A stretch of 18,749 bases of DNA from Corinectria fuckeliana (GCA_019137255.1 WPDH01000186.1:241-18989); one strand, 5' to 3'; positions 10,208 through 17,645 are shown, counted from the first letter of the stretch. The notes: generated from the letters alone by a model not told the origin. Made by a program: numbers and translations.

Positions 10208-10378
10208 TAAATATACTACCCTCTAATTATATAACACTAGAGTCTAATACTATAAGAAGTACTATAATATCTAATAATAGTAATATATTATTTTGCCTTA
10301 TAAAATAACCTTAGTACTATAATATAGTAAAAAGGAGATAAATTACAGACTAGTATATTTATATATACTAGGCCTAAA

Positions 10379-10403
10379 GGTAGCCTCTAAGAATAGTTAT
10401 TAG
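10379..10403. repeat. Solo left arm of hairpin family
   Basis: GGTAGCCTCTAAGAATAGTT followed by ATTAG, matching the left arms at 16180 and 16274. No matching right arm follows within 150 bp. It lies in the non-coding gap between the large block and the lysine-rich remnant, possibly an intron, though I find no clear splice sites. Confidence 0.7.
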
Positions 10404-10416
10404 GAAAATTACCTAG

Positions 10417-10519
10417 CCTTAAGGCCTAGGTCTAAGACTCTTAGACTTTTAGACTTAAGACTTTTAGACTCTTAGACTTTTAGACTCTTAAATAACTAAG
10501 ACCTTAAGGCCTAAGTCTA
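10417..10519. repeat. Direct repeat flanking AGACTCTT tandem cluster
   Basis: CCTTAAGGCCTAGGTCTA (10417-10434) and CCTTAAGGCCTAAGTCTA (10502-10519) flank about 67 bp of short repeats of the AGACTCTT and AGACTTTT type. Each flank contains the palindrome CCTTAAGG. The cluster lies in non-coding DNA just after a hairpin arm. Confidence 0.75.
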
Positions 10520-10541
10520 CTTTAGGCGCTCTTAGAGTTAA

Positions 10542-11090
10542 AAGGGCGAAAGGGGAAATAAAAGGATAGGTAGAGGTAAAAAGAGATTAGGTAATAGTAA
10601 TACTCTTAGGGGTGTTAAGAGAGCTTTAGATCTTAGGGCTGTTAGTTAAGCAGGTAAGATTAGCCTGTAAGATAATACTATAAGGTAGAAGAAAGTTACA
10701 CTTATAGGCTAAGAGCTTAGTAGTAGTGCTATAAATCTAGTTAAGAGCCTTAAAGGTAGATAAGATCTAAGTGGGGAATTAACTAAGATAGCTACTAAGA
10801 GTAAGCTAGAGAAGGTTAAGAAAGGTGATAAAAAAAGTCTTAATACTAGTAATATTACAAAAAGTAGTAATAAGCTTATTACTATTAGTCTTAGTATTAT
10901 AAATAACAAGAGGATTATAACACTAAGTGTAGTAATAGCTATAAAGCTTACTCTTACTAGTATAAAGCTTCTTAGTACTCTTAGCCTTCTTAATCTTAGT
11001 ACTAAGACTACTAGGGAGGGAAAGAGCAAGAGGGCTAAAACCTTAGAATTAGAATATAATATACTAGATAAAAAAAGTGATAAGAGCTAG
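10542..11090 (+). pseudogene. Lysine-rich decayed coding remnant
   Basis: Plus strand, codons at positions divisible by 3. Only five stops interrupt 182 codons, and 10764-11087 is an uninterrupted run of 108 codons closed by TAG at 11088. The reading is strongly basic and Ser/Thr-rich, with KRIGRGKKRLG near 10560, KSKLEKVKKGDKKS near 10800 and the nuclear-localisation-like REGKSKRAK near 11014. Many Leu codons are CTT, so they need not be RIP products. Composition suggests a disordered basic tail of a nuclear or nucleic-acid-binding protein, perhaps the C-terminus of the preceding block. No ATG opens the long run, so it is an internal or terminal exon fragment. A minus-strand open frame overlapping it starts at TTG and is an antisense shadow. 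Confidence 0.5.
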
Positions 11091-11195
11091 CTAAGACAGG
11101 AAACAAAGACAGAAAGAGTTTCCTACTAGTAGTAGATACTAATTAAGATAAACCTAAACTAAATTATAAAGTAAGAGCAACTATATATATTATAC

Positions 11196-11315
11196 CCTCT
11201 AGGAATAGTTATTAAGAAAACACTTATAGCTTATAAGGCAGCCTTTAGGAATAGTTATTAAGAAAACACTAGTAGCCTATAAGGTAGCCTTTAAGAACAG
11301 TCGCTAAGAAATACC
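11196..11315. repeat. 46-bp tandem repeat built on a hairpin arm
   Basis: Two and a half units of 46 bp, starting at 11196, 11242 and 11288. Each begins CCTYTARGAAYAGT, the left arm of the hairpin family, and goes on with AAGAAAACAC in the first two. The third unit has AACAGTCGCTAAG, closer to an unmutated arm. The arm has thus been amplified in tandem without its partner. The unit core recurs inverted at 11625-11647. Confidence 0.85.
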
Positions 11316-11361
11316 TTATACTAACCCTAATCTAGTGCTAACCTTATACTAACCCTAATCT
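11313..11361. repeat. 21-bp exact direct repeat, 28-bp period
   Basis: ACCTTATACTAACCCTAATC plus T occurs at 11313-11333 and 11341-11361 without mismatch, separated by AGTGCTA. Each copy carries AACCCTAA, a single telomere-like hexamer, probably by chance. Confidence 0.85.
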
Positions 11362-11519
11362 GCTACTATTACTTATGTTTAGTAATAGCAGCTAAAGGGT
11401 GGTAAATATATAAATATATAACAGCAGAATTAAAGCTATAAAACTCTAACTCTCTCACTTTCTTTCTTTCTTCTTTCTCTTTATAACCTACTAACTAACT
11501 AACCTAGGTAAGTACTCCT

Positions 11520-11542
11520 AATCTTAATAGTTATTCTTAGAC
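11520..11542. repeat. Solo right arm of hairpin family
   Basis: AATCTTAATAGTTATTCTTA followed by GAC, matching the right arms at 11745 and 16300. It has no adjacent left arm and lies between the 46-bp tandem and the CTCTAA array. Confidence 0.65.
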
Positions 11543-11595
11543 TTTACTAAACCTAACTTTACTAAACCTAACTCTAACTCTAACTCTAACTCTAA
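11542..11595. repeat. 15-bp repeat and (CTCTAA)4
   Basis: CTTTACTAAACCTAA is repeated exactly at 11542-11556 and 11557-11571, followed by four CTCTAA units at 11572-11595. CTCTAA (complement TTAGAG) is one base from the fungal telomere repeat CCCTAA (TTAGGG). The change is not at a CpA, so RIP does not explain it. Confidence 0.85.
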
Positions 11596-11624
11596 ATCCC
11601 ACCCTTTACTTATTTCCCGCCTTC

Positions 11625-11647
11625 TTTTCTTAATAACTATTCCTAAA
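11625..11647. repeat. Inverted copy of 46-bp unit core
   Basis: This 23-base segment is the exact reverse complement of 11244-11266, within the second 46-bp tandem unit. The perfect match, about 360 bp apart, could form a large foldback and suggests recent exchange between copies or shared origin after most mutation had taken place. Confidence 0.8.
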
Positions 11648-11714
11648 TATAATATTTACTATATTTCCCCCACTTAACCTCTCCCCCTTATAAATTTTAT
11701 TACCTTATAATAAG

Positions 11715-11770
11715 ACAGCCTTTAGAAATAGTTGTTAGAGATAATCTTAACAGTTATTCTTAGATGCTAC
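11715..11770. repeat. Hairpin element H5
   Basis: Complete inverted repeat. The left arm is ACAGCCTTTAGAAATAGTTG and the right arm ends CAGTTATTCTTAGATGCTAC, with a short loop AGAGATAATC between. It lies upstream of the coding remnant that begins at 11904. Confidence 0.75.
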
Positions 11771-11903
11771 TTATATAACCCTTTAGACTATACTGCTAAT
11801 ACTAGTTTTTAGCCCCCCTTTATTATACCCTACCTAACTACCTAAGAAACAAACAACTAAACAACTAACTATACTAACCCTAAGTGTAGACTACTTGTTA
11901 AGT

Positions 11904-12566
11904 ATGCTAGGTAAGAGTGGCACCTTAGGTAAGAGAGAAAAGAAGCTCTTAGCCTAAAGGCCTAAAGCTATAAGAAAGACCTTACTGTAAAACACTAAAA
12001 GAAAGGCCTTAAAGTCTGTAAAACTTAGTAAGATAATCTCTTCTACTTAGACTTATCTTTCTAGTAGTAAAGCTAACTATAATATAGTCCTACTGTTCTT
12101 ATTATCCTCCTAGTAAGATAAGAATAATATATGCTTACTAGAAGAGATACTAAAACTATAAGCTAACCCTCTAACTAAACTTATACCTAAAGACAAGAAA
12201 GAAGCTATAGTTAGCCTAGAGGACTCTCTTAATATTAACTAAACTATAAACCTTATAGGCTATAAATAGAAGATAAGATATACTATTTCTACTATTTAAC
12301 ACCTTTATACTTATATTAGGCAGTTTAAGTTTATTTATTACCTATTAGTAGCTAGTAGTAAAAAGGTACTAAATAATAATATTATAATATAAAATATATA
12401 GGCTTATAGTCACCTAAAATATACTTACCTTCTTAAGGCTAAGAAGCTACTAGAGAATAAGATAATATAGGCAGCCTATCTAGGATTTAAGTATATATAT
12501 ATCTTATTTTACTTTTAGGATACTACTTATAAGTACTCTCTTTCCTCTTATATTAGCCTGAGATAG
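11904..12566 (+). pseudogene. First exon of decayed multi-exon gene
   Basis: Codons at positions divisible by 3, starting from a real ATG at 11904. The N-terminus is very basic (MLGKSGTLGKREKKLL, then RPKAIRKTLL and NTKRKALKS). It is followed by a Glu/Lys/Leu-rich segment near 12138-12230 (LLEEILKL, PKDKKEAIVSLEDS), possibly a coiled coil. The first stop is at 11955 (TAA, from CAA or CGA). About a dozen TAA/TAG stops interrupt roughly 220 codons. The phase closes at TAG 12564, where hairpin H6 begins. I do not recognise the protein. A basic start suggests nuclear or nucleic-acid-binding location. No clear donor site is visible before H6, so the exact exon end is uncertain. Confidence 0.5.
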
Positions 12567-12620
12567 CATCTAGGAATAGTTATTAGCATCTAATCTTAAT
12601 AGTTATTTCTAGATGCTACC
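12562..12620. repeat. Hairpin element H6
   Basis: Arms GATAGCATCTAGGAATAGTT and its approximate inverse AGTTATTTCTAGATGCTACC, with loop TAGCATCTAATCTTAAT. It is the first of two hairpins about 100 bp apart in the gap between two coding remnants (12566-12790), probably an intron. Confidence 0.8.
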
Positions 12621-12665
12621 TTAAGCTCTTTTTTCTTTTTTTCCTTTTGCCTAAATAACTAGGCG

Positions 12666-12720
12666 GGATCTAAGAATAGTTGTTAGCATCTAGTCCTAAT
12701 AGTTATTCCTAGATACTATC
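12666..12720. repeat. Hairpin element H7
   Basis: Arms GGATCTAAGAATAGTTGTTA and TAATAGTTATTCCTAGATAC (ending TATC), loop GCATCTAGTCC. It resembles H6, so the pair may be a tandem duplication. Downstream lies TACTAAT (12755-12761), a branch-site match, and TTACTTTAG (acceptor ending 12789). Confidence 0.8.
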
Positions 12721-12789
12721 TTAAGCCACCTATTCTTACCTCTTATTTATATAGTACTAATATGGTAAATAAGTATAATCTTACTTTAG

Positions 12790-14023
12790 CCACTTATTAT
12801 ACTTTTTAAACACTATAAGCTAGAGTGTAATATATTAAATATTAAGAATATTAGTAGAAAGCTACTAACTATAATAAAGATTTAAGATAAGTTTCGCATA
12901 TTATATAGTACTTACAGCTAGCTTAGTAATAAGCTTAAGTAATCTAGAAAGATACTAATCTTCTTTTTAGGAGGAAAAAACCCTTTTTTCCTAGTAGAGT
13001 AAAACACGCAGGTGAATAATATTAATATAATATTAATAGTTCTTACTTATACTTTTTGCCTTATAGATAATAACCTTATAATCTTTTACTAGAAGGATAA
13101 TATAAATACTAACTATTATATTTAGGGCTATTACTATAAGGATTAGTAATAGGCTGTTATTATAGTCTATATAGTAAAGAGCTGCTAATCTATAGTAAAA
13201 AACTACCTGTTTAGTACTAATAAGAAGGCGAAAGTATTATTAAGTTAACTCTTAACCTTCTAGGGGTATATAACTAAGAAGTGCTAAATATAGGCGAAGA
13301 TAGCTATTATAAAGCACTACTCTAAGGTTACTACTAAGATTAAGAGGGAATTATGTTTTCTTAAAGATAACTTCTCTATAGAAAACTTAAAGGTGATAAG
13401 CTTATAAGTATTATAAAACTAGATTGTTTATATGCTAAGCATAATAAATTAGCTAAGTAAGATAGATAAGATAAAGTATAAGACCGCCCTAGCTAATATT
13501 AATAGTATCTTACTAGATATAGTATTAAAAGTAATCTTTTAGACTTTTTATACTATTATACTAGGTATTAACTTAGTAGAGTCTCTTATAAGTAAGTTAT
13601 CTACTAAAGAAGTATACCTACTAATAACTAACTGTAAATATACTATAATTTGTAAACTTATTAACAGCTAGATCTATATAGCTGCCTAGGGCTTATTATA
13701 CTATCTTATCTTTATAGACTTTTATATTACTAACCTTACTAAGGTTAAGCTTAGCATAGTAGTAATAGCAAAGTAGTATAATAAGTAGGTAGTAACTAAT
13801 ATAAAGACAGCTATATAGAAACTACTTAAGTCTGTATAATATAAGGCGGCACTAGATAATAATAAGCTGTGTAGGCTGTGTAAATCTAGGTTGCTCCTTA
13901 GGGAGATTCTCTTACCTAACTAGAATCTTACTAAGATTTACACTTAGTGAGATATTAACCTAAATATGCTTACTATTAACCCTTATAATCTAATAATAAT
14001 TATAAAGCTACTCTAAATTATAG
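12790..14023 (+). pseudogene. Second exon of decayed gene, unidentified
   Basis: About 410 codons in the remainder-1 phase. In a test stretch, 13498-13740, this phase has 3 stops while the other two have 13 and 10, so it was coding. The start is placed after the acceptor TTACTTTAG (12787-12789), 28 bases beyond the branch-like TACTAAT. Readable parts are FFLGGKNPF near 12970, TYTFCLIDNNLIIFY near 13045, KIKRELCFLKDNF near 13345, and near 13863 KLCRLCKSRLLL, a Cys-x-x-Cys pair that may be half of a zinc site. I looked for helicase, RT and transposase signatures and found none. One TGA occurs (13949-13951). Most other stops are TAA/TAG at former Gln, Arg or Trp codons. Confidence 0.6.
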
Positions 14024-14162
14024 GTATATACCCCTTCTAGGGTAATATCTAGAAATAACTATTAGTATCTAATCTTAACAGCTGTTTCTAAATATCACTC
14101 TCTCTCCCCTCTCTTCTTATACTAAAGATATATTAATATAACTATAAATATAAATCGACTAG
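14024..14162 (+). other. Probable intron carrying hairpin H8
   Basis: Donor GTATAT (14024) or GTAATA (14042); acceptor CGACTAG ending at 14162. Either donor leaves one base of a codon, and the acceptor then restores the remainder-2 phase, which is open from 14165 onward. H8 fills the first half, followed by a CT-rich tract. The branch site is not obvious (CTATAAAT is a weak candidate), so the intron is less secure than the next one. Confidence 0.5.
14041..14097. repeat. Hairpin element H8
   Basis: Arms GGTAATATCTAGAAATAACT and AACAGCTGTTTCTAAATATC, loop ATTAGTATCTAATCTT. The right arm keeps the unmutated core AACAGCTGTT while the left arm shows the mutated form AATAACTATT. It lies in a probable intron. 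Confidence 0.8.
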
Positions 14163-14533
14163 TAAAACTCCTAACCTTACTACTAAGGTTTACCTTCCTC
14201 TTAAACAAATATAGTACTAAAAAGATGTTTACTTTTTGCCTTATAATAAGACTGCTTGCTAAACAGAGAGAGTATAGAGTTAAGCTTAAATAGGTTAAAC
14301 TTTTGCTAGATAAGCACCTCTTTAAGCTTATTCTTCTTTTTGTCTTAGCTGCTATACTTAACTAGGTGTTTAACAAACTTAACATACTTTAGAGGGGTAT
14401 TTTTACTATGTATTTACTCTACTAGAGCTATAATAATTATTCTAATCTAGATTAAAAGCTATAAACTTTAGATAGCCTACCTAAACTTTAAAAGCTAGTA
14501 AACAAGCTGGCTAAAAACTATAAGAACCCTAAG
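14163..14533 (+). pseudogene. Third exon of decayed gene, unidentified
   Basis: Remainder-2 phase, about 123 codons with about seven stops and none in the first 40 or so codons. It includes an in-phase ATG at 14225, but since the phase is open upstream of it the ATG is probably internal. The reading is basic and Leu-rich: FCLIIRLLAKQREYRVKL near 14234, LLLDKHLFKL near 14306, KLVNKLAKNYKNPK at 14492-14533. The last codon abuts the donor GTAAGT. The amphipathic Leu/Lys spacing suggests helices. Function unknown. Confidence 0.6.
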
Positions 14534-14648
14534 GTAAGTCTCCCTCCTGTCTAGATAGTGTTTAGAAACAGCTATTAGTATAGATTATAATAACTGTTCT
14601 TAGATGTTACCTCTTTTACGCTCTTTATTATACTAACTATAATTATAG
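14534..14648 (+). other. Intron carrying hairpin H9
   Basis: A 115-bp intron with all three consensus signals: donor GTAAGT at 14534-14539, branch site TACTAAC at 14631-14637, and acceptor TAG at 14646-14648. Removing it joins codon AAG (14531-14533, remainder-2 phase) directly to ACT (14649, remainder-0 phase), which is the phase that stays open for the next 1.5 kb. Hairpin H9 occupies 14554-14611, half of the intron. This is the clearest evidence that the hairpin elements sit in introns. Confidence 0.75.
14554..14611. repeat. Hairpin element H9
   Basis: Arms GATAGTGTTTAGAAACAGCT and ATAACTGTTCTTAGATGTTA (ending CC), loop ATTAGTATAGATTATA. It lies inside the 14534-14648 intron, between the donor and the branch site. 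Confidence 0.8.
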
Positions 14649-16144
14649 ACTGCTTAAGTGATTATTCTTACCTCTTATATAACTAGAATTACTAAGCTAT
14701 TAAAATCTATTATTAGTAAACAGATTAACTACTTATAGATAGACTCTCTCACTAAAGAGAACAACCTCTTAAAAGACCTAAAAGAAGACCTTAAGGTCCC
14801 TAATAATAGTAATAATTAGCCTATAGTGCCTAACCCTAATAAGAAGCTTACTACCTTTTATAAGCCCTAGAAAAAGATGCTTATAAATAATAACTAGTTG
14901 CTAATTATAGCAGATAAGTATTACTTTCTTAAGAATATAACTATAGCTAGAAATAAGATATTCTAGTAACTTAAGCGAGATAGCCTCCTCTTAGTATTTA
15001 CTATACTAATATCTAACTATATCTAGGATATCTAGAGGTATCTTACCCTCCTCTAAAACCCTATCTAGCCTATTAGCTAGTTACTAGTAGAGTATACTAG
15101 TATAATATAAACTCTTTATAATAAAAAATACTAGGACGCTCTTAAGACAGATAAATACTATAGTGATATTAAACTAGCTAATCTCTCTAGGGAGAATATT
15201 ATTAACTTAACTCTTCTCTCACCTCTTAAGTAGTATTACCACTTAGAGTATAAGAGATATATTAAGTCTAAAAAGAGTCTTCTATTTATATACTACCTAA
15301 TACTCTTTAAGTGCTTTATAAACAGGTCTAAGTTTAATATAAATATTTTTATACTAGCTATATAACTTATCCTTCTAATAATATTTATATAGTATAGTAT
15401 ACTTACACTTATAATAATACTAAATAGTTTAGAAATATATATAAGTAAGAGTATTACTAATATAAGTATTATAATAGTAGAGCTATACCTACTAGATAAT
15501 ATTTAGCACTATATAGTAGTAAAAATTAGTAAGCTATAAGATAAGCTACTAAGCTTAACTAATAAGATACTACTAGAGATACTATCTAATAGAAGAATAG
15601 TAAAAAGCGCTATAATAATACTTAATAGTATAGTATATTAGCGCCTTCTTATAATATTAATAGATATAAATAATATAATACTAATAGAACTTACTATTAG
15701 AATTATAAGATATATAGTAGACTTATAGGGTAGCACTCCTATTAAAAAGGCTAACTTTAGCCTAGTACTAAATAAGCTAGTACACTTAAATAATACTAAT
15801 AATAAGCCTTAAAACTATAATAACCTACTCCTAATTAGTAAGGTAAATATACTAGAAAAGGCCTAATAGTAGTTAGACTAAGTTATAAAAAACAAGCTAA
15901 ACCTTACAGCTAGTACTAAAAAGGTTAACTAAGTCACCTTAATAGATAGCTCTAGTAGTCTCTACTAGGTGTTTTATAATACTAGGACCTTATAAAAGTA
16001 TAGCTTCCTATTAAATAGGGCTAGATAAGTCTAATATATTCTTTAGGATTCCCCTAAGTATATATATATCTTATTAAAGATTCTTATAGTATATACTACT
16101 AATAATTAACTCTTAGTGTATTATAATAATCCTCTAACCTTATA
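14649..16144 (+). pseudogene. Fourth exon of decayed gene, unidentified
   Basis: About 500 codons in the phase of positions divisible by 3. In 15165-15380 this phase has 2 stops against 7 and 11 in the others. It opens with a likely coiled coil (TKLLKSIISKQI, then KENNLLKDLKEDL near 14757-14793). A Pro/Asn linker follows (VPNPNKKLTTFYKP near 14827), then a mainly helical body with DKYYSDIKLANLSREN near 15150-15196 and EYKRYIKSKKS near 15247-15277. The 3' part becomes Ile/Leu-rich, as RIP makes Ile from Val and Thr and Leu from Pro. The exon ends at the donor-like GTATGT (16145). No named domain was recognised. Confidence 0.6.
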
Positions 16145-16173
16145 GTATGTTTTTTTCCTTTTGTCTTATTACT

Positions 16174-16234
16174 AAGCCAGCCTCTAAGAATAGCTATTAG
16201 TATAAATCCTAATAGCTATTCCTAAAGGCTGCTT
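16174..16234. repeat. Hairpin element H10
   Basis: Arms AAGCCAGCCTCTAAGAATAG and CTATTCCTAAAGGCTGCTT, loop CTATTAGTATAAATCCTAATAG. It is one of the best-paired copies. The sequence following it, GGCTGCTTAGCACTC, recurs after H11, so H10 and H11 are tandem duplicates with a 94-bp period. Confidence 0.85.
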
Positions 16235-16270
16235 AGCACTCTTATTTTCTTCTCCTACCTAAATTAAGTA

Positions 16271-16328
16271 GTAGCCTCTAAGAATAGTTATTAGCACAAA
16301 TCTTAACAGCTATTCTTAGAGGCTGCTT
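16271..16328. repeat. Hairpin element H11
   Basis: Arms GTAGCCTCTAAGAATAGTTA and CAGCTATTCTTAGAGGCTGC, loop TTAGCACAAATCTTAA. The outer 12 bases of the arms, GCCTCTAAGAAT and ATTCTTAGAGGC, pair perfectly. It is followed by the same TTAGCACTC sequence as H10. Confidence 0.85.
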
Positions 16329-16352
16329 AGCACTCCTATTTAAGACTATTAG

Positions 16353-17460
16353 CTAATTAGTATAGTATAAGATTCTTAATACTCTTATAGTTATATATAG
16401 TATTCTAACTCTGTATTATATATTATAAAACAGCTAGGCTAAGCAGGATCTTATAGTAGTAAAGTTTAATAATAAGACTACTCTCTATATATATCTAATT
16501 ATATTAATAATACTATTAGCTTATAGTATAAATTTCTATAAGGCTTATTACTAGAGTATTATTATAAAAGAGCTGAGAAACATATTAAAAGCACTCTAGG
16601 TAATAAGATGCTTATAGTAAGTAGGCTAAAAAGAAGATATTAAATAGAAAATTATCTTATATTATTACTTATATAATATAGTAGCTATAATATAAAACCT
16701 AGAAAAATATATAATAACTCTTACAGCTAAGAGTAAGATCTTAGATACTATTAAGAAAGAAGCTTATATTATCTATAGTTTTAAAATTCTATAAAGTTAG
16801 CTAAGATAGAGTATATCTTAGTATCTAAGAATATAAGTGCCCTAAGATAAGATAAAGTCTTCTAAATTAGAGGGAGAGAGTTTATTTTACTCTAAGCTAG
16901 CCTAATTCTTTCTAGCTAACCCTAATAAGACTAAGCTTATTAGAAAGCATAATATTAAGCAGATTACTATAGCATAAAGTATTAGCTCCCTAATAACTAA
17001 TAGCTATATTATATTAATAGTAGTACTTAGCAAAAAGGAAGTTAGTATTATACTTAGAAACTTTATAAAGGCAGAGAAAGGTAATACTATAATAAGACTC
17101 TCACAGGAGGTAAAGAGTATTAGCAGCCTAGTAAGCTTTATAGTAACCTAGCTTACTATACTATTTGCTATACTATCTAAAAAGAGAATATAACTAATAG
17201 TAGCTAACTTAGTAAGAAAAAGGTACTAGTTCTTAAAGTGGTAAGTAGTAATAGTATAGATATATAAGATAGTAGTATAAGAGTAATAGTATCTATAAGA
17301 TAAGAAGTAAAACAAAAGAGGTAACTAGTTTAGTAGGTAGTAATAGTAGAGAATAGGTATTAATTAGAAATATATTAGACTTAACTTTAAGACTCTTATA
17401 TAATAGCCCTAGTGTGACTATAAATATTATAAGACTGCCTACCTAAGGTGTTATACTTAG
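16353..17460 (+). pseudogene. Last exon of decayed gene, unidentified
   Basis: Remainder-1 phase, about 370 codons ending at TAG 17458. Between 16858 and 17202 only four stops occur in about 115 codons, whereas a competing phase has about a dozen in 45. Readable parts are DLIVVKFNNKTTLYIYL near 16447, IIKELRNILKAL near 16561, NLEKYIITLTAKSKILDTIKK near 16700-16763, SKLEGESLFYSKLA near 16864-16905, and ANPNKTKLIRKHNIKQ near 16917. The C-terminal part has many adjacent stops at former Gln, Arg or Trp codons (17240-17370), implying a basic or Gln-rich tail, and finishes with CDYKYYKTAYLRCYT, possibly a Cys motif. No family is recognised. Confidence 0.6.
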
Positions 17461-17542
17461 TATATATCTCTTTCTTCTTTCTTTTTTTTCCTCCTTCTCT
17501 TTCTTCCTCTTTTATCTCTTTTGCTATTATTACTATTAGTAA

Positions 17543-17573
17543 GATAGTAATAGTTATTCTTAGAGACTACCTT
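17543..17573. repeat. Solo right arm of hairpin family
   Basis: GATAGTAATAGTTATTCTTA followed by GAGACTACCTT, matching the right arms at 11745 and 16300. The preceding 25 bases do not form a left arm. Confidence 0.65.
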
Positions 17574-17645
17574 AGTATAACCACCTCCTAAACATTTTCA
17601 AATATTCTCTTAAGATACCCCTAACCTCTACTAAGCACCTCTGTT

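Larger units (their letters stand above)
7460..10210 (+). pseudogene. Large decayed coding block, unidentified (part 4)
   Basis: Longest coding remnant, about 900 codons in one phase (remainder 1), plus strand. Segments that read like real protein include SYTCLLGDLLE near 7580, KFKS-x-x-LFIASKNTKLAFIKDT near 7920-7980, KKCKRISIALSAYIYRF near 8908-8960, KVKKRLLIGNFLL near 9010-9050, and NLFASYAYNKPI near 9437. From about 9316 to 9580 this phase has three stops against at least six in the remainder-2 phase. An Asn-codon run (7758-7790), perhaps once Asp or Gly, suggests a flexible linker. Near the end the reading contains a six-residue repeat (10154-10207). All stops are TAA or TAG except a TGA or two that fit CGA-to-TGA. 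I looked for RT, integrase, transposase DDE and helicase motifs and saw none that convince me. Confidence 0.5.
11390..11903. promoter_or_regulatory. Spacer and possible 5' region of next gene
   Basis: Non-coding stretch with moderate RIP. It holds a pyrimidine tract of CTTT units (about 11456-11482) ending TTATAACC, like the CT-rich promoter or leader tracts common upstream of filamentous-fungal genes. It also holds ACTAACTAAC repeats (about 11490-11503), the telomere-like array at 11542-11595, several hairpin arms and the complete hairpin at 11715-11770. The ATG of the next coding remnant is at 11904. Promoter function is inferred only from position and the CT tract. Confidence 0.35.
16145..16352 (+). 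other. Probable intron with two hairpins
   Basis: Donor GTATGT (16145-16150) follows two bases of a split codon. An acceptor CTATTAG ending at 16352 would restore the remainder-1 phase that is open downstream. The acceptor is the least certain part, because two stops follow it early and no strong branch site is visible. Hairpins H10 and H11 fill most of the interval, separated by a pyrimidine-rich stretch. It is also possible that there are two introns with a tiny exon between them. Confidence 0.45.

Noticed and set aside
10709..11029. Minus-strand open frame of 106 codons, very rich in Leu, Val, Ile and Ser
   Set aside because: It begins at TTG, not ATG, and lies exactly antisense to a better plus-strand coding remnant rich in Lys, Ser and Thr. 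AAG and AGT on one strand read as CTT and ACT on the other, which gives the Leu-rich look. I treat it as a shadow.
13012..14023. Telomere-linked helicase or similar RecQ-type gene
   Set aside because: Some phrases near 12970-13060 faintly recall fungal telomere-linked proteins, but no GKS/T, DEAH or other helicase motif could be found in the phase-consistent reading.
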